Positions 12,546 to 24,928 are shown, counted from the first letter of the stretch. The stretch: DNA of 64,000 nucleotides from Benincasa hispida (GCF_009727055.1 NC_052350.1:43930655-43994654); one strand, 5' to 3'. Numbers and translations are program-made. The notes: generated by a model from the sequence alone, not told the origin.

Positions 12546-12740
12546 GCGTCCTTTGAGATTCAATTCCCTTCAAAGCATACAAACATAGTCTAAGCACAAC
12601 ACTCAAGGACTCCAATAGATCACAAATACCTCACCCTCAACTTAAAATGATACATTGTCCCTAATAATCAATAACATTCAATGTATCATCTTTAGGAGAT
12701 CTCAAAGAACTAATCACATCTTCTTTATCAATCACCTTAG
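12546..12740 (-). mobile_element. Athila-like gypsy fragment left of gag-only insertion
   Basis: Read on minus, this continues the protease frame broken at 24,364: the codons run through the TSD CTTAG into a short tail (KEDVISSLRSPKDDTLNVID) and a stop near 12,670. The next stretch, with 'gttgagggtgagg', has no domain I recognise. The continuity across the copia insertion supports a single gypsy element, here called gypsy-1. Confidence 0.65.
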
Positions 12741-14640
12741 TGTTGGGTTTTATGTCCTAAAACTTATGGTTTGTAAACAATAAACTTATTCTGAAAATTC
12801 AATAAGTTGTTATTGAATATATGAATTGCTTATTTCATTTTAGAAATAAATCCAATAAACTAAAAGATTCATGACTATTACATAAGTGCTTGAACTTCAT
12901 GTAGAGACAAAAAAGTGGATCAGGTTCGAGTAAATAGTCAAAATGGTCTATAGTATATGAATAAGGTTGGGTGCCTTATTCTGGTAACACTATTGGATAC
13001 GGCCCATTCTGTAATTGTTACAAAGAGTTGTAAAGTAGTACAAACAAAGTGATCCTAATTCGTACATGTGATGACATGAGGAGTGGGGGCATCCTATGCA
13101 ATAAGTTTGCACAAGATTGGACCACGAAATAAGTCACTCTTACTTTAAATGTTGTTTACTGTTTAAGACTGACTATTTCACAATGATGACCTAGGTAACT
13201 TAAACAAAATTTTGAGCTAACTATGAACTCTTGTTTATTTGGGATTATCCTTAGATTTGCATAGGTGAGGGTTGGCTTAATAATGTCAATTCAATAAGCC
13301 TCTCATTTTAGGGGTAAGACTGGGTAGATAGTTGGGGACATAGGGTGCAAGATGAAATTCGCTCCTACCCGCTTTCAAGGATAGTAAAAAGGTTGTTTCC
13401 TTAAGTACTAACTCCGGATCTTGAACAAAGGTCCCACCCTCTCATTGGCCCAAGGGGGACTCGGTTTGATGATCGGATCACAAACCAATTGTTTATTAGA
13501 GGATCAATGAGACTTAAGGAATAAGAGATAATCTCGGGGGTAAAACAGCCTTTTGACCCAGCCGTTATTATGAACAACCTGTGAAGGGTTAACTTACTAA
13601 TCATAGTTATATTAAGTGGACACAATATATCTATAGTGAGAGGAGTGCAACTATAGGCTTTAGTGGAGTGACCCACTAGTTAACGAATGGAGATTAATTC
13701 GGTGTAAAGAGCTTAGCCAATTAGTTTCGGATCGTTGGAGTCCATGATCTATAGGTCCACCAGGTCCCCTACTAGCTCATAAACAGATTATCCTTAGAGT
13801 AATTTGATAAGTTGATTTGAAACGTTCAAATTAGAATTTAAGAAAATTAGTAATTATATGTGATATAATTATACGTTTAATATTGGAATTAAACGGAATT
13901 GGAGAATTGACTAATATTTAAATATGATTTAAATATTAAATTCATGAATAAAGATTCATAGTAATGGAATTGGTGACAAATTAATTTAATATTTGATATT
14001 AAATTAATAAGTTTAATTAATTTGTTAATTTTATTAGAAAATTAATTATTTAATTAGTTTTTTAAAATTAATAAAATTGAAATGTTATTAATTGAAATGT
14101 TATTTGATTTTGGGAAATCAAATTAAAATAAGAAAATTGGAAATGGCAAAGTGGTTTTTTCCACTTTCATTTTTCAGCAGCTCACACATAATTCCATTTC
14201 AAGTCAGCTCAATAATTCAAGCATGAGCTATGATTTATGCAAGGCTATTAGTTGCATGAAAGTCATGCAATATAAGGCTGGAATTTTGAGTAGAAAAGAG
14301 AGTGCAATCGTTGTTCAAGCTGAGAATTGGTGCTGAAGAAGTGTTCTTCACATTGTGAAAAACCCGAAACCTTTTCTCCTTATTCCCTTAATCCAAGCTT
14401 ATTTTGAGTCCCACAACTCAATCCAAGGCACCAAGAGGATAGTAGGGAAGTCCTTGTGATGGTTCATGAGCCAAAATCAAGGAGATTGCAGCTGAAAATC
14501 TTGAATCAAAGGTATTTCAAAGGTTAGTATTGAAACTCTATTTTTAGTTTATGAGCATGTTTAGTTTTAAGCCAAAATTAATGAATTAGAATGCTTAATG
14601 ATCCTATTTTACTTTCGCTACTTGCTTTTTGAATCCAACA
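12741..14640 (+). repeat. 5' LTR of the gag-only element (family B)
   Basis: It begins TGTTGGGTTTTATGTCC and ends GAATCCAACA, directly before the primer-binding site. It is 1,900 bp long and unbroken, so it serves as the reference copy for family B. The 3' LTR reduces to about 1,908 bp once its nested insertion is removed. The small ORFs at 13,401-13,676 (minus) and 14,151-14,336 (plus) lie in it and show no domain. Confidence 0.9.
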
Positions 14641-14642
14641 GT

Positions 14643-14654
14643 TGGTATCAGAGC
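14643..14654 (+). other. Primer-binding site, initiator tRNA-Met
   Basis: TGGTATCAGAGC is the exact complement of the 3' end of plant initiator tRNA-Met, the usual primer for Ty1/copia elements. It sits two bases after the 5' LTR, which fixes the LTR boundary and the plus orientation. Confidence 0.95.
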
Positions 14655-14929
14655 ATTATTTAAGTATTCATTTCGGTTTAAATTTGGATTGGTGGGTGTT
14701 GTTTCGCAAGTTGTATGAAAATGATGAACTTATATGGTTTCTCTGAGTTTTGGCATTGTTTTCTTTTCAATTATGTTGTAATTCTTGTAATTGGCTCTTG
14801 TTTAATGAGCCTTAATGTGTGTTTAAGTGTTTATAATTCGTCTGGAGTCATTAGAGTTGCAATTAGATTGTAATTGAAGAAATAAGTGAAGAAGGTTAAG
14901 CAACAAGAACTAGATTTTTAGCATCTGCT

Positions 14930-15185
14930 CAAAACTCGATGCTCGATGCTCAAAAACTCAATGCACGATGTCGTACTCGATGAGCAACTTAATGGTATTT
15001 TGTGAAATACTTGATGCGCGATGCCATACTCAATGGTACTCGATGCTTATACTCGATGAATGATACCATACTCGATGGTATTTGATGCTCATACTCGTTG
15101 GTATTTAATGAAATACTCGATGCATAATGGTGTTTGATGGCATATTCGATGCTTGATGGTACTCGACGGTTCTTTGCCCGATTCA
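14930..15185 (+). repeat. Degenerate CTCGATG array in leader
   Basis: The motif ACTCGATG or a one-base variant recurs about every 15-30 bp from 14,934 to 15,180, often followed by 'ctcatac' or 'gtattt'. Spacing is irregular. It is not seen outside the leader in this window. Confidence 0.7.
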
Positions 15186-16240
15186 GCATAGTTTTGAGCA
15201 TTAGAGGTCCGGTTCAAGGTGATTCAAGAAATTCGGAAGTGTTATGAAGCCTATTTTTTGTTGATTTCTGTAATATTTTGGCCTTTGCTTGCTTGAAAAT
15301 GCCAAAACGAAAATCATATCAATTGGTGTTTAATTATTTATGCATGTGATGTATGTTATAATTAAATAAATATTGTATGTGCATAAAGTATGCCATGTAG
15401 ATTTAAAATTCCACCATAGGAAGTATGTTACATGCATTGGAAGTATGTTATAAAATGTTATAATATATAGTATGCATGTATAGGGTTTCAAATGTTTTAA
15501 TATGAATGTTATATTAAATATTGAATGCCTTTGATGTATGTTATGAATGTTTAGCATGTCTAAAATTTTGTAAGTTGTTATAAAATTTTAGACATTTAAA
15601 ATCCATAACAAAGATAAGTTGCATGCTCTCATAGGTTAATCACCTATTTTAATAGTTAAAATACGTCAATATCTTGTAAAATATGGTTACAAACTCAACC
15701 GGTATATAATCCTGTCCAAGACTATGGGTATTTAAGTTGACGGTCTACAAAACACCTCCTACCTGGGGATTATGGCCAAATAATTGAGCGTTGTTAACCA
15801 ATTTTATAAGCAATACGTGAGCGGTGTGAGGTTTTAAAACTGGTTTATCACCTAGACATCATAGGTTAAATCCAAATATAAACGTTATACTTGGATAAAA
15901 ACCTAGACTTAGGTTGTTTAAATAGCTAGAACAAACTTGAGTAAAAGTTATACCTAAGTAAATGTTAGGACGCTTTAGTGGAGTTTAATTGCATATATGA
16001 TATGTTATTAAAACACTTCAATGGGAATTTAGAATACTTCAATGAGAAATTAATAACATATGTGATATTCATTTTTAGCTCTCGTGTCCTTAAGAGTTCA
16101 CAATCTCGATCCATGTTTCACTTCATGTCACCTTTGGAGTGACCTCCATTCGGAAAGTGAGTACATGAATCAAAATTATGGTGAATAGGGGAAGTTATCC
16201 ACAACAAAATCAAAAGTGATATTTTGATTTTCATTCTCAC

Positions 16241-18441
16241 TGAAGGAAATCAGGACGATGATTTCCGTGAGTAGCGAAAGCAAGACTATTCCAAATTACA
16301 ATCATGAATTAACAATACGTTTATAGTCGACTTCAATACAAGCGGTTATGTAGATATATAGAGAAATTACAGCATGAACTATAAATGTACAAAGAGACAA
16401 ACTCTATACAAACATCGGCAGAAGCGTCTCCATGCTCCGATGCGCACTCTAATCGAACAACAGTAACCACGAACACTCGATCTACACGACCGCAACACCA
16501 CACGAACTCTACGTACTTGTTCTCAACGATCTCCTCGGTCACGAACTCCTCCACAATAGTGAACGGCCTCCGAAAAACCTCGACGGTGTCAAGTTGAGTC
16601 TGACACCACCAACAAGGCAACCTTGGTATTCTCGGTGTGAGAATCCAGAGGGTGGGCTCTGTTTGGACTGATGATAAGCAGAGACATGAGAGGGAAGAAC
16701 AATCAGTGTTAGCAACGACTGGAGGCAAGGTGGCGGAAGCGGAACCTATACATATAGGCATGCCCAAATCAGAATTTAGATAAAACCTATGCATCGGTTT
16801 AACTCATAAAAGAAATCTTAGCTCAGAAATATACCAAAACAATCAATAAACATAAAATAGAGAGCAAAAAAGACAAGAAATAACAAATCTAAGAGCAAAA
16901 GCATATGTGATCAGCTTAGTAAACACTGCATGATCGTATTAGCTAAACACTTGCACAATCGACTCTTTACCTAGCCCAGCCATCGTTTAGTAAATCTGAT
17001 ATTTACTTGACGACTTTCTGTGATTTTCTTTTTGCCGGAGAGAAAACTTAAAAAACTTTCCTTCAACAAATAGGAAACCGATTTTCCTTTTAAACTCACG
17101 GTTACCACTGATCAATAACCACCCCACTACATTTGGTTGTTTAAAAGAAAAGTATTAATATATGTAATAATAATATTATTATAAATATAAATGATACAAC
17201 TTATCATACTATATTTATAACCTATAGTTTTAATATTTCATCTCATGAAATATATAAACCATAGTCTTTTCCTATTCCATGGTTACCTAATGTAAATTCT
17301 ATATTACATTCAATCCTTCCACTAGATGTATCTCATACATTATACGATTATGTCACATATAATCAAAATACCTCTTGTCAATTTGAACATTTCAAATCAA
17401 CCCAAGAACTTGATCCTTCAACATGAATCCAAACTACCAAGGACCTCATGGACCTGTAGATCCAAAGCTCTAACAGTACGTGAATAACTGACTAAACTCT
17501 TTAATCACGGGATCTACCATCCGTTAACTGCCAGGCACTCTACTAAAGACCGACAGCTGAACTCTCCTCACTACAAATATATTATATGTCCATTCTTAAC
17601 CAATGAGCAGTGCGACAATCCTTCACAGATCGCTCGTAAGTACAGCTGAGTCAATAACCGTTATGCCCCTATAGTTACATCTGTCTCTTTAAGTACCGTT
17701 GATCCCTCTAATGAACATAATCATAGTCCTACTATGACTGAGTCTTCTCTTCCAAAGAGAAGTTGTGGCCACTATGTTCAAGCCCCGGAATCGCCCTTAA
17801 GGGAGCAATCTCTCTACTATACCTGCTTCAGGAAAGGATTGAATTCCATATTATGGATTGATTCCAGCTCCCAGATCAAACAAGTCCCCAAAAGGTAAGC
17901 ATGTTGAGTTGCAATTTTGGCCACTCTCACCCAACTAATCAAAGGACCGTCTGAAAGACAGAAGTTCACAAAACACTCAGGATTGAGGTGGTGTCACTAT
18001 GGTCATTTAGGTGAGATGCAAGTCTCTAGTATCAACGACGTTATATATAGAGTCTAGTCATCTCGTGGTCCAGGTCTTATACAAAACTCTTTGTATAGGA
18101 CACCCCCGCTCCACGTCTCCACATGAATGGTCAGGATCAACCATCTATAGTAGTTTACAACACTTGCAAACCTCTACAAAGCGGACCGTATCCATAGTGT
18201 CACCAGGATCAGGTATCCCATCTTAATCCTTATACTACAAACTGATTTAGGTTATCACTTAAGACATGATCCACTTGTATATCACATATACATGTTTAAG
18301 TTCACATAAGATAACCAAGGAGCTTTGTTTATTGGATATGAGTAAATGTCAGAATTAAATAACACTTATTTTATTCACTTAACAATGTGCATCTTTACAA
18401 AACAACGAGACTCTAGGAGAATTAGGACACCAATCCCAACA
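16241..18441 (-). mobile_element. Solo LTR related to family A, nested in leader
   Basis: The ends are TGAAGGAAATC and CCAATCCCAACA, the reverse complement of TGTTGGGATTGGTGTCC, the start type of family A. Flanks are CTCAC (16,236-16,240) and CTCAT (18,442-18,446), a one-mismatch TSD. Length is 2,201 bp. It carries the 'agtaaacactgcatgatcgtattagc' type motif run near 16,915-16,990 and the shared block order of the A/B/D LTRs. The 153-codon ORF on minus at 16,333-16,794 lies inside and lacks any domain. Confidence 0.8.
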
Positions 18442-18840
18442 CTCATGTCCTAAGATTTTCACACCGTGAGATTCATGCGACACTTCTGTCACCCTGGGAG
18501 TGACCTTCGTTCGGAAAGTGTTTGCATAAGAATAAGGGGAAGTTGTACAATGTAAAATCAAATATATGATATATTGATTCCAATTCTCATGTCCCTAGAA
18601 AGTTTATATCGTGAGATTCATATGATGTTTCGTGTCACCCTGGGAGTGACCTCCTTTCAAAAAGTGTCTATATGGGTCAATATCAAAATGAATGGGGGAA
18701 GTAGTTCATAGTAAGTAGGTGAAGGATATGTGTCAACTATCCTACGGTCTCTTCTATTTGTTTGGACCGTGAGATTCCTATGTTGCACTTGCTTGTCGTC
18801 TTTAAGTCGGCCTCGTTAGTCATTTAACGGCAGCTATCCC
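18442..18840 (+). repeat. ~150-bp leader repeats
   Basis: Units starting 'ctcatgtcc' and containing GTGAGATTCAT, 'gtcaccctGGGAGTGACCT' and 'ggggaagt' begin at about 18,442 and 18,587, with a diverged third near 18,765 and an upstream unit at about 16,083. The upstream unit lies on the other side of the nested LTR, so the array predates that insertion. Confidence 0.7.
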
Positions 18841-19197
18841 CTCGGAAGGTTGTAACATAGGATTCAGAACAACTCAAACTCCATAAATGGATAGGATTTC
18901 TTAGGTCATTTTCAACTTTGACTTTCCAATTTGGTAGCATCGTTGGGGCCAAATTCTGGGGCCTGAAAACAGAGGGTTACACTTACGGAATTACTAAAGT
19001 GTTAGTAATTTCTGACAAAAAATGGTAGCTAAATGACTATCGGAATATGAGTCATTCTGGGGATAGTATTTAATCAAGAATGTCTTGCTATAGTATCGTT
19101 GCAAAAATAATAAGAATTTTGGGTACATTATTACTTTTTTAAAACATGATTGGGTTTAAAAAGCAATTCACTGATAAAATTTGTTTTTATTTTCAGA

Positions 19198-20046
19198 ATG
19201 ACGAGTTCTTTAGTACAACTATTGACTTCTGATAAACTCACTGGGGATAACTATGTTACATGAAAAACAAACCTAAATACTATACTGGTGATAGACCTAC
19301 GGTTCATTTTAACAGAGGAGTGTCCTCCCATTCCTACCTCAAATGCAAATCGAAATGTTCGGGATGCATACGACAGATGGATCAGGGCTAACGAGAAAGC
19401 TCATGCCTATATTCTTGCCAGTATATCTGATGTATTGGCCAAGAAACATGAGAGCATGAGTACTGCCAGGCATATTATAGAGTCTCTGCGTGGGATGTTT
19501 GGACAACCGTCCTTCTCCCTAAGGCATAATGCTATCAAAAACGTTTACACCTATCGTATGAAAGAAAGGGCCTCTGTTAGAGAACATGTCCTGGACATGA
19601 TGGTCCATTTCAACGGTGTTGTCGTTGATGAGAAGAGTCAAGTTGGTTTTATTCTTGAATTTCTTCCGAAGATTTTTTTGCAGTTCTACATGAATGCGCT
19701 CATGAATAAAATAGAATATAACTTGACTACACTTCTCAATGAGCTACAGGCTTACCAGACCATGATGAGGGCTAAAGGACTGGATCCAGAAGTAAATGTT
19801 ACTACTGCTGAGAAAAGAGGATCATCCTCTAAAAAGCCTGATATTGCTTCTTCTTCATGGAATAAAAGTATTCCAGTAAAGAAGAACAAAGGGAAAGGAA
19901 AAAAGAAACCTACTGGTAGAAAAGGCAAGGCTAATGCTGCAGGTAAAGGAAAATGTTTCCACTGTAGTGAAGAATGGCACTGGAAGAGAAACTACCCACA
20001 ATACCTTGTGGAGAAAAGAGCAGAGAAAGCAAAACAAGGAAACTAG
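19198..20046 (+). pseudogene. Copia gag (UBN2-type) with early stop and degenerate zinc knuckle
   Basis: The ATG at 19,198 opens MTSSLVQLLTSDKLTGDNYV, the typical plant copia gag start. A TGA at 19,261-19,263 then falls where the family normally has Trp in the '(N)YxxWK' motif; the frame is open again to TAG at 20,044-20,046. Capsid-type sequence follows (AYILASISDVLAKKHE, then the S-x-R-H-N and EFLPKIFLQF regions). A lysine-rich stretch leads to a zinc knuckle reading CFHCSEEWHWKRNY, where the CCHC pattern has lost its last Cys (Tyr) and its Gly (Glu). It is about 282 codons long. The product would be capsid and RNA-binding protein for particle assembly; this copy is non-functional as read. 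No protease follows. Confidence 0.88.
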
Positions 20047-20978
20047 TTCCTGAGGATTGCTTACTCTGAGATAGTACTCTAGATTTTGAATATAGGAGCA
20101 TATCTCAAAATGACCAGGGAGATGTTGCAGTTGCTATCAGAAGATAAACTTGTTACATTTTTTGTTAGTGTAATGAAAGTTAAATTAGCTTGTTGTAAAG
20201 AACATATTGTATAACTTTTTTGTTATAAATGAGATGTTCATTAGCAAAAGTTTTATTTGTTCTATTGTAAAGAAACTTCTATTAGAACCAACCTAGTTAA
20301 AAGTCATTTGCAAATATTTAGATATTTTAAAAACGGCTAGCAAACAATAAAGGCAAATAGTTATTTAACCTAAAACTATAAGTTCAGAACACTTGAAAGG
20401 TTTAGAGTGTATAAAACTTGTTAGGTGAAATAAAAACTAGAATACTTCGATTGGATCGAAGTAAGAAATATAGAAAGTTTGAGATTTCTAGGGCTATTCT
20501 GATAGAACATGAAATCAAGTGAAAACTTTCTACATCTAGTTGCCTTAATTTTTTTGAACAATAAGAGCAAATATATCAATAAAGAGTTATTGATCAAAGT
20601 TGATACTTGAGCAGATCAGATCCATCTTACTCAAAGATTTGAGGGTACCTCGATGTAGTGGGAGGAATGTATGACTTCCTAGCCATTATCGAAAAACAAG
20701 AGTTGTGAAAATAAGATGCATTCCCTCTATAGTTTAATAAGAAGTCCATTATATACAAACGTGTTTACAGCGATTCTCTTGGCTAATTTGAGAATCCCCT
20801 CGTAAGACTAAAACTACGAGGTATATAACCTAGGGCAAGTGGGAGAAAAACCCATGGGTATATGATACCTAAAGGCAAACCATGGGTATGTGATGCCTTA
20901 GTTTGTTGTATTTCTTCGTAAAACTAAAGAACTCGGTATTATATATTCATATATATGTTACCACTGGAGTTCTAGTCC
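20047..20978 (+). other. 3' non-coding internal region of gag-only element
   Basis: About 930 bp between gag and the polypurine tract. I searched by eye for protease, integrase, RT and RNase H signatures (DSGA, GGEY, YVDD, and similar) and saw none. It includes short repeats of 'cccatgggtatRtgatRccta' at about 20,850-20,905. This is the evidence that pol is absent rather than merely mutated. Confidence 0.7.
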
Positions 20979-20989
20979 AAGTGGGAGTT
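20979..20989 (+). other. Polypurine tract of gag-only element
   Basis: AAGTGGGAGTT immediately precedes the 3' LTR start TGTTGGG at 20,990, the standard plus-strand priming position in copia elements. Confidence 0.9.
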
Positions 20990-23900
20990 TGTTGGGTTTT
21001 ATGTCCTAAAATTCATGGTTTGTAAACAATAAACTTATTCTGAAAATTCAATAAGTTGTTATTGAATATATGAATTGCTTATTTTGTTTTAGAAATAAAT
21101 CCAATAAACTAAAAGATCCATGATTATTACATGAGTACTTGAACTTTATGTGGAGACATAAAAGTGAATCAAGTTCGAGTAATTAGTCAAAATGGTCTAT
21201 AGTATATGAATAAGGTTCGATGCCTTATTCTGGTAACATTATTAGATGTGACCCACTCTGTAGTTGTTATGAAGAGTTGTAAAGTGCTACAAACAAAGTG
21301 GTCCTAATTTGTATATTTGATGACACGAGGAGTGGAGGCATCCTATGCAATGAGTTTGCACAAGATCGAACCACGAAATAAGTCACTCTTACTTTATAAC
21401 GTTGTTTACTATTTAAGACTAACTATTTCACAACGATGACCTAGGTAACTTAACCTGAATCCTAAGCTAACTATGAACTCCTATTTATTCGAGATTATCC
21501 TTAGATTTGCATAGGTGATGGCTGGCTCAACAATGTCGGATTAATAAGCCTCCCATTTCAGGGGTAAGACCGGGTAGATAGCTGGGGACATAGGGTACAA
21601 GATGGAATTCATTCCTACCTGCTTTCAGGGATAATAGAGAGGTTATTCTCTTAAGTCCTGACTCCAGGTCTTGAACAAGGGGTCCCACCCTCTCATTAGC
21701 TCGAGAGGGACTCGGTTTGATGATTGGATCACAAACCAATTGTTCATTAGAGGATCAATAGAACTTAAGGAATAAGAGGTAATCTCAGGGATAAAATAGC
21801 CTTTTGACCCAACCATTATTACGAACAACCTGTGAAGGTTTAACTTACTAATCATGGTTATATCGAGTGGACATGTTGTGTTTGTAAAAGGATGCATTAT
21901 TCTTGAAGCTAATGAGAGTATGCGATAGTGGTTATGTGAAACAGTTTCAAGAGTCATGTGCTGATCACAAGTTTTCTCATTGATAAGCTAAGTATAACCT
22001 AGCAACGAGTGTCTTAGGATGACCTAAGGTCGAACACGGGGATTTGATGCGATAGTGTTATAAAGTAATGAATCATGCGACAATCATAAAGATGCATTAA
22101 TTTTGGTAATGCGATAATGAAAAATGCGTTAATAAAAGGCGATGTCTCAGAAAGCTTAATAAATGCAAGATGTGAATGGGTGAGCAATGCTGCAAGTTTT
22201 TGGACAGAATTTATGAAGATGAATGGTTAGAGGGAAGGCTATTTGGAAATCATTAATCCATACAGGAGATGCGATCGAGGTTTTTACTTTCCAATGGCTT
22301 ACACCTTTCAGTGGTTATCGCACTAGTCATATCTCTATTATGTGAAAAAGGGAAGTGTTGTAGAACGCAAGATCTTTAGAAGTACTTCTTGCTTTGCTTA
22401 ACAAGTTTTATCACCTTTCTCTTTCGAGAAGTTGATTATCATCTTAACTCTACTTTCGCAGGTGAGTATGTTTCTAAGCACATGTTAAGAAAACTCGATA
22501 ACCTCTCACGGCATGGATCAAGTCATTCGATTAGCCTTCCCCCATACCCTGGTGGTTTAGTGACTCATGAGCAAGGAAATGAAAGATGGAGGAACATGGA
22601 TAAAGATGAACATGAACATGATGATAATATTGAATTAATAAATCGTTCTAATACAAATTTATCTAATATTTTAGTTAATAATGTTCTATAAAATGATAAT
22701 ATAGAGAGAATGAAATGGTTGTGAGATTAATGTCAATCTCTTGACAAAACGAATTGATAGTGAACTCTTGCTAGCATGATGTGACTCATGGAGTGGATTG
22801 GTGAAATTCCTTCTCAGGTAAATTCTTCGGTGGCCTTCTATATGGGGATTTGGAGTTTGGGAATAGAAGGTTCCCTGCAAAAGTTAGGCTTTCTGATCTT
22901 GTTCGCTATATGTCACTTTGTTGTGCTGAGGCTCTATTTATAAGACCATACGCTTGTTTGCATTGATAATCTCACTCTGATTGATTACTACCATTTGTCG
23001 ATATAGGTGAGAATGTTAGCGCTGCATCACGGTAAACGATCAGGACGTGCATCAGAGTATCTGTTGAACAATTTCAGAAATCCCTAGGCATGCGTTGTTC
23101 GCATCTTTCCTTGAAGAATTGTCGCATGCAATGATTCCTGTTTTCCTACAAAACATAGACTTTGACATTCTTTTGCCCATGAAATGTGGTCAACAAGTGT
23201 GTTTGCGATATCTTTATAAAACTTTGCTTCTTTATACCAATTGAGCCATGATCAGCGCATTTTCTTCCTATCTATTGTTGCATATTCTAAGAATGTAGTA
23301 CAAATAACTTGTATTTCTACAAGTTATCAAGACATAATATATCTACAGTGAGGAGAGTGCAACTACAGGCTTTAGTGGAGTGACCCAGTAGTTAAGAATG
23401 AGGGTTAATTCAGTGTAAAGAGTTTAACCAATTAATCTTGGATCGTTGGAGCCCATGATCTATAGGTTCACCAGGTCCCCCTACTAGCTCATAAACAGAT
23501 TAGCCTTAGAGTAGCGTGATAAGTTGATTTGAAACGTTCAAATTAGAATTTAAGGGAATTAGTAATTTTATGTGATATAATTACACGTTTAATATTGGAA
23601 TTAAACGTAATTGGAGAATCGATTAATATTTAAATATGATTTAAATATTAAATTCATGAATAAAGATTCATGGTAATGGAATTGGTGACAAATTAATTTA
23701 ATATTTGATATTAAATTAATAAGATTAATTAAATTGTTTAATTAATTTATTAATTTATTAATTTTATTAGAAAATTAAATATTGAATTAGTTTTGTAGAA
23801 TTAATAAAATTTCATGTTATTTGATTTTGGGAAATCAAATTAAAATAACAAAATTGGAAATGGCAAAGTGGTTTTTTCCTCTTTCATTTTTCAGCAGCGC

Positions 23901-24358
23901 ACACACAATTCCATTTCAATTCAGCTCAATAATACAAGCATGAGCTGTGATTAATGCAAGGTTGTTAGTTGCATGAAAGTCATGCAATATAAGGCTGGAA
24001 TTTTGAGTGGAAAAGAGAGAGTGCAATCGTTGTTGAAGATGAGAATTGGTGCTAAAGCAGTGTTCTTCAAACTGTGAAAAACCAGAAACCATCTATCCTT
24101 ATTCCCTTAATCTAAGCTTATTTTGAGTCCCACAACTCAATCCAAGGCACCAAGAGGATAGTAGAGAAGTCCTTATGGTGGTTCACGAACAGAAATCAAG
24201 GAGATTGCAGCTGAAAATCTTGAATCAAAGGTACTTCAATAGTTAGTATTTAACTCTGTTTTTAGTTTATGAGCATGCTTAGTTTGAAGTCAAAATTAAC
24301 AAATTAGAATGCTTAATGATCCTGTTTTACCTCCATTGCTTGCTTCCCGAATCTAACA
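20990..24358 (+). repeat. 3' LTR of the gag-only element (family B), interrupted
   Basis: It starts TGTTGGGTTTTATGTCC, ends CCCGAATCTAACA and is followed by TSD CTTAG. It aligns end to end with 12,741-14,640 except for the insertion at 21,874-23,329. ORFs on minus at 21,527-21,957 fall inside it and are not genes. Confidence 0.9.
21874..23329 (-). mobile_element. Gypsy-type solo LTR nested in 3' LTR
   Basis: The interruption is defined by comparison with the intact 5' LTR. Flanks are GGACA (21,869-21,873) and AGACA (23,330-23,334), a one-mismatch TSD. Ends are TGTTGTGTTTG and GTTATCA, and the minus-strand TATAAATA box (22,935-22,942) gives the orientation. In minus sense it opens with a perfect hairpin, AACTTGTA-GAAA-TACAAGTT. 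Length is 1,456 bp. The plus ORF at 22,389-22,691 (100 codons) has no recognisable domain. Confidence 0.8.
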
Positions 24359-24363
24359 CTTAG

Positions 24364-24928
24364 AAGACGCATCCACAATCATAAAACATTTACTAGAAGA
24401 AGGGGAAGTATTAACACACTTACTTGTCTCATGAAGCTCATCATTGACCTCAATATTTGCATGCCTAAGAGTTTTATATTGATCAAATTTTACCTCTGTG
24501 TCATTCAATCTAAAAGTTAGCATACCATCTTGTACATCAATGAGTGCCCTACTGGCCGAGAATGGCCTTCCAAGGCTTATTGGAATATTGGCATCTTCTT
24601 CCATGTTAAGTACCACAAAATCCACCGAAAATATGAACTTGTCTACTTTAACCAACACATCCTCCACAATACCATAAGGATGAGCATAAGATCGATTTGC
24701 TAATTGAAAGAAAATTTTAGTTGGTTTTAACTTTCCAATGTCGAGCTTCCTAAAAATAGACGGAGGCATTAGATTAATCAAAGCTTTAAGATCACATAAA
24801 GCTTTATTAATCATAATATCACCTAATTGACAAGGAATATAACAACTCCCTAGATTTTTTAATTTCGGAGGCAATTTCTTTTGTATCATTACACTACACT
24901 CTTCATTCAAAGCCATTGTTTCATACAT
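24364..24928 (-). pseudogene. Gypsy-1 aspartic protease domain (Athila/Tat-type)
   Basis: The minus-strand reading contains LGSCYIPCQLGDIMINKALC, then DLKALINLMPPSIFRKLDIG, EDVLVKVDKF and ISLGRPFSASRALIDVQDG. This is the retropepsin-like domain of non-chromoviral plant gypsy elements. The catalytic motif normally reads D-L-G-A; here Lys replaces Gly, so activity is unlikely. The frame runs into the CTTAG target site at 24,359-24,363 and continues beyond the gag-only insertion at 12,740 downwards to a stop shortly after, so gypsy-1 seems to lack RT in this window. Confidence 0.82.

Larger units (their letters stand above)
14655..19197 (+). other. Long untranslated leader of the gag-only element
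   Basis: No credible coding sequence is present between the primer-binding site and the gag ATG. Without the nested LTR (16,241-18,441 plus one TSD copy) the leader is about 2.3 kb. It holds a degenerate CTCGATG-rich array (14,930-15,185) and a repeat based on GTGAGATTCAT / GGGAGTGACCT at 16,083-16,240 and 18,442-18,840. The 60-75-residue ORFs on minus at 14,989-15,201 and 15,330-15,557 are low-complexity and are not proposed as genes. Confidence 0.7.
12741..24358 (+). mobile_element. Gag-only copia-type LTR retrotransposon (TR-GAG-like), with two nested LTRs
   Basis: This is a structurally complete element: TSD CTTAG at 12,736-12,740 and 24,359-24,363, two LTRs of family B (12,741-14,640 and 20,990-24,358), a primer-binding site for initiator tRNA-Met, a long leader, a gag gene and a polypurine tract. 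The internal region is about 4.1 kb after removing a nested LTR, and it contains no protease, integrase, RT or RNase H. It must therefore have relied on another element's enzymes. Non-autonomous LTR elements carrying only gag have been described in plants as TR-GAG. The two LTRs differ at about 16 of the first 250 aligned bases, mostly transitions, so insertion is not recent. A family A-like solo LTR (16,241-18,441) and a gypsy LTR (21,874-23,329) inserted later. Confidence 0.85.

Noticed and set aside
16333..16794. 153-codon ORF on minus
   Set aside because: It lies wholly inside a solo LTR, has Cys/Ser-rich composition from degenerate repeats, and no domain; other copies of the LTR do not keep the frame.
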